From DASYXT01 sp035934555 (GTDB taxonomy: Bacteria; Verrucomicrobiota; Verrucomicrobiia; Limisphaerales; UBA8199): a DNA stretch of 64,000 bases. The notes below the pieces were generated by a model that worked only from the letters and a program-made list of their open reading frames with translations, ran no database searches and was not told the DNA's origin. The position numbers and the translations under genes are program-made. Positions 62,061 to 64,000 of this stretch are shown here, one piece after another (position 1 is the first letter of the stretch; every line of letters begins with the position of its first letter). The stretch is from NCBI GenBank assembly GCA_035934555.1, contig DASYXT010000055.1, forward strand, positions 209,586-273,585, read 5' to 3'.

Positions 62061-62100
62061 AGGGGTGAGGGGTCAATCCAAGGGGTGAGGGGTCAATCCA
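62061..62100. repeat. 20-bp exact tandem duplication
   Basis: AGGGGTGAGGGGTCAATCCA occurs twice without a mismatch (62061-62080, 62081-62100), just beyond the last palindrome. Confidence 0.9.
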
Positions 62101-62306
62101 CAGGCCTCTCAATATCCATTCTTTGCAATGTGCGCAAAACGTAACATCGCGAGAGTGGTCAAAGCACTATTATCCGCTCGCGATTGGCGCTTTGGGCATC
62201 GGAAAACAGCCTAAAACGTCAGCCGCTCGGAACGGCACGCCGGTTGCTAGCACGTGCCGGTCCGGTGGAATTCTTTGAACAATTCAACCGACATGGTGTT
62301 TGATCT

Positions 62307-62699
62307 ATGATGAAGACGACTAGAAAAACGAAGACTGCGACAACTCCTAACGGCGCGGCGCCAAAAATTGAAGCTGCCAAGCCAACTCCGCTGCCCGTCG
62401 CCGCACAGCCCCCCAAGGCCGGCCCGGCACGTTCGGCCGCCCCGCGCGTATCCCTTGAATTAGTGAAGCCTGACGCCAAGCAGGTGTGCGTCGCAGGCTC
62501 ATTTAATGGTTGGAAACCCGAAACCACGCCGCTGGTCCAGGTCGGCAACGGCCACTGGGTCGGCAACCTCGCCGTCAACCCCGGCCGCTATGAATACCTT
62601 TTTGTCGTGGACGGCCAATGGTTGCCCGATCCCAACGCCAAGGAAACAGTGCAGAATCCCTTTGGGGGCAGGAACTCGGTCCTGATGGTTTCCGAGTAG
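62307..62699 (+). CDS. glycogen-binding (CBM48/AMPK-beta-like) domain protein
   Basis: 130 residues. A 45-residue Ala/Pro/Lys-rich tail leads to a CBM48/isoamylase N-like domain: VSLELVKPDAKQVCVAGSFN, GWKPETTPL, then GRYEYLFVVDGQWLPDPNA and NSVLMVSE. These are the residues that contact alpha-glucan in AMPK beta. No enzyme domain is attached, so it may act as an adaptor recruiting partners to glycogen. Confidence 0.85.
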   Translation: MMKTTRKTKTATTPNGAAPKIEAAKPTPLPVAAQPPKAGPARSAAPRVSLELVKPDAKQVCVAGSFNGWKPETTPLVQVGNGHWVGNLAVNPGRYEYLFVVDGQWLPDPNAKETVQNPFGGRNSVLMVSE

Positions 62700-62771
62700 G
62701 GCTTTTGTGCGCAGCCGCCGACGCGCGCGTCCGTGCCGCTCCGGGAGTAGCGGGCACGTGGCTGCCGCGTC

Positions 62772-62900
62772 GGCGGCGGAGCGCGCACTTCAGTCCGCAG
62801 CGATGCCCCACAGCTAAAGCGGGCCGCAACCTTCCGGACCACCTTCCGTTCGCATGTTGCTGCGGACTGAAGCTGAAGTCCGCGCTCCGCCCGCTCCGCC
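62772..62900. repeat. REPIN-like inverted pair, family B (degenerate)
   Basis: Left part contains ACTTCAGTCCGCAGC (62787-62801) and right part GCTGCGGACTGAAG (62859-62872), followed by a second GAAGTCCGCGCTCCGCC. The core is the same GCGGACT-type as at 23177 but with a C/G change and a 4-bp insertion. Confidence 0.65.
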
Positions 62901-62944
62901 GGTTTGCGTTGCTTTTTCCCGGGCTTCGCGTTGAATCCCCGGCC

Positions 62945-63799
62945 ATGCCGCAGACGCTCACCCTGGGCCACTCGCCCGACCCTGATGACGCCTTCATGTT
63001 TTATGGATTGGCGCGCGACCTTATTCCCACCGGCGAGTTTAAGTTTCAGCACATCCTCCAGGATATCCAAACCCTCAATGAGCGGGCCACCCGCGGCGAG
63101 CTGGACATCACCGCTATCAGCATCCATGCCTACGCCTATGTGAGCGAGCGCTACGCGTTGCTGCCCAGCGGCGCCAGCATGGGCGACGGCTACGGCCCTA
63201 TGCTGGTCGCCCCGCGAAAACTCTCGCGCGCGGACCTCGCCCGCTGCCGCATCGCCGTTCCCGGCACCATGACCAGCGCCTTCCTCGCGTTGCAATTGTG
63301 GCTCGAGCAGCCCGCGCGCGACCTCCATTATGTCGTGGTCCCTTTTGATCAGATTTTTCAGGCCGTCCGCCATGGCCAGGCCGACGCCGGGTTAATCATC
63401 CATGAAGGGCAGTTAACATGGCAAAAAGAGGGTTTGCAGCTTTGCCAGGACCTCGGCGCCTGGTGGGGCATGGAGAATGACGGGCTGCCGCTGCCCTTGG
63501 GCGGCAACGTCATCCATAAACGCATCCCCCACGCCGAGCGCAAAACCATTTCCAACCTCCTCACCGCGAGCATTCAGTTTAGCCTCGACCACCGCCCCGA
63601 AGCCGTCGCGCACGCACTCCAATACGCGCGCGATATGGGCCGCGACCTCGCCGACCGCTTTGTCGGCATGTACGTCAATCATTGGACGCTCGATTATGGC
63701 GAGCGCGGCCGCGAGGCTATCCGCCGCTTCCTCGGCCAGGGTTTCGAGCGGGGGCTGTTAGCCCACCGGCAGGAGCTGGAATTCGTGACCAATTCATGA
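62945..63799 (+). CDS. mqnD: 1,4-dihydroxy-6-naphthoate synthase
   Basis: 284 residues from the ATG at 62945 (MPQTLTLGHSPDPDDAFMFY); the longer frame from 62618 runs through the family B repeat and is not real. The periplasmic-binding-protein-like fold has HSPDPDDAFMF, ELDITAISIHAYAY, the H-E-G-Q-L-T segment and VPGTMTSAFLAL. Catalyses the last dedicated ring-forming step of the futalosine menaquinone pathway. Other mqn genes are not in the window. Confidence 0.9.
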   Translation: MPQTLTLGHSPDPDDAFMFYGLARDLIPTGEFKFQHILQDIQTLNERATRGELDITAISIHAYAYVSERYALLPSGASMGDGYGPMLVAPRKLSRADLARCRIAVPGTMTSAFLALQLWLEQPARDLHYVVVPFDQIFQAVRHGQADAGLIIHEGQLTWQKEGLQLCQDLGAWWGMENDGLPLPLGGNVIHKRIPHAERKTISNLLTASIQFSLDHRPEAVAHALQYARDMGRDLADRFVGMYVNHWTLDYGERGREAIRRFLGQGFERGLLAHRQELEFVTNS

Positions 63800-63956
63800 A
63801 CGCCGGGGGTGGGGATGGAAGCCGGAACCGCGCGCGGGGCGGGGTGTGGCGCGGGGGGGAAGTTAGCATGTGCGCCTCTCGTGCCGCGCTTAGTCCTTGG
63901 TAATAGCACGTTCAGGGGTAATCGACGCGCGGCACCCGGCGCACCTGGCAATCTAA

Positions 63957-63986
63957 CCTCAATCCTAATCCCAATCCTAATCTCTC
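63957..63986. repeat. hexameric CAATCC/TAATCC array
   Basis: Four or five alternating CAATCC and TAATCC/TAATCT hexamers close to the right edge. Same class as the CTTAAT array at 20004. Confidence 0.8.
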
Positions 63987-64000
63987 CGTGATCCTGTGCT

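Larger units (their letters stand above)
61775..62306. other. repeat-bearing intergenic region
   Basis: 532 bp without a gene. Holds three 27-bp CCCTCTCCCCTTC-type palindromes, a 20-bp tandem pair and an AT-richer 150 bp before the glycogen-binding gene, where its promoter should lie. Confidence 0.65.

Overview
The window reads as a chromosomal segment of a free-living Verrucomicrobiota bacterium, most likely from the Pedosphaera/Limisphaerales side of the phylum (inference from gene content, not from a marker-gene search). The evidence is a GC-rich sequence with few Shine-Dalgarno sites, two type IV prepilin-like secreted proteins of the H-X9-DG type, very large LamG (concanavalin-like) surface proteins, a PEP-CTERM protein, RHS wreckage, RAYT transposase remnants, MqnD (futalosine route to menaquinone) and a secreted fucosidase-like enzyme.

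Layout. 1-3853: a GH43 arabinanase-like secreted protein that runs off the left edge, an orphan CheY-like receiver and a zinc-ribbon protein. 3977-6632: an accessory patch with an IS110 relic, a 10-bp array, a secreted orphan and an RHS scrap. 6633-13785: an AsmA/DUF748 envelope protein, a prepilin-like protein and a 923-residue three-LamG protein. 13786-20588: the main accessory zone, with a Mu-gp27-like (DUF3486-like) gene beside a repeat array, a group II intron domain V relic, three RAYT relics, an RHS core with a private C-terminus, a TPR protein, and an approximately 700-bp block of 6-, 10- and 11-bp phased arrays. 20589-23036: TPR-sulfotransferase and PEP-CTERM LamG protein. 23262-29855: a complete F1Fo ATP synthase operon (a-c-b-delta-alpha-gamma-beta-epsilon). 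Then tRNA-Pro(TGG), an MsbA-like ABC exporter, transketolase, tRNA-Arg(CCG), a GNAT and a small sulfotransferase. 35974-39650: a REPIN-like inverted pair, a large secreted Ig-like protein and a second prepilin-like protein. 39786-42038: two uncharacterised genes in one transcription unit. 42527-45219: a GH29-isochorismatase fusion and a small zinc-finger protein. 45338-51993: a tetR-MFP-RND-TolC efflux operon with a perfect operator palindrome. 52364-63799: housekeeping genes (M3 peptidase, xseB, dxs, VapBC-like pair, icd, SGNH-TPR protein, 50-aa membrane protein, glycogen-binding protein, mqnD).

How the parts work together. Core energy and precursor metabolism (ATP synthase, isocitrate dehydrogenase, transketolase, DXS, MqnD) is interleaved with polysaccharide degradation and surface display (GH43, GH29, LamG, prepilin-like and PEP-CTERM proteins) and an RND pump under local TetR control. 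The most unusual signals are non-coding. One is a set of unrelated short repeats sharing a 10-11 bp period. The other is a pair of palindrome families, one with a compensatory stem change, in a window that also carries RAYT relics cut just before their catalytic histidines.
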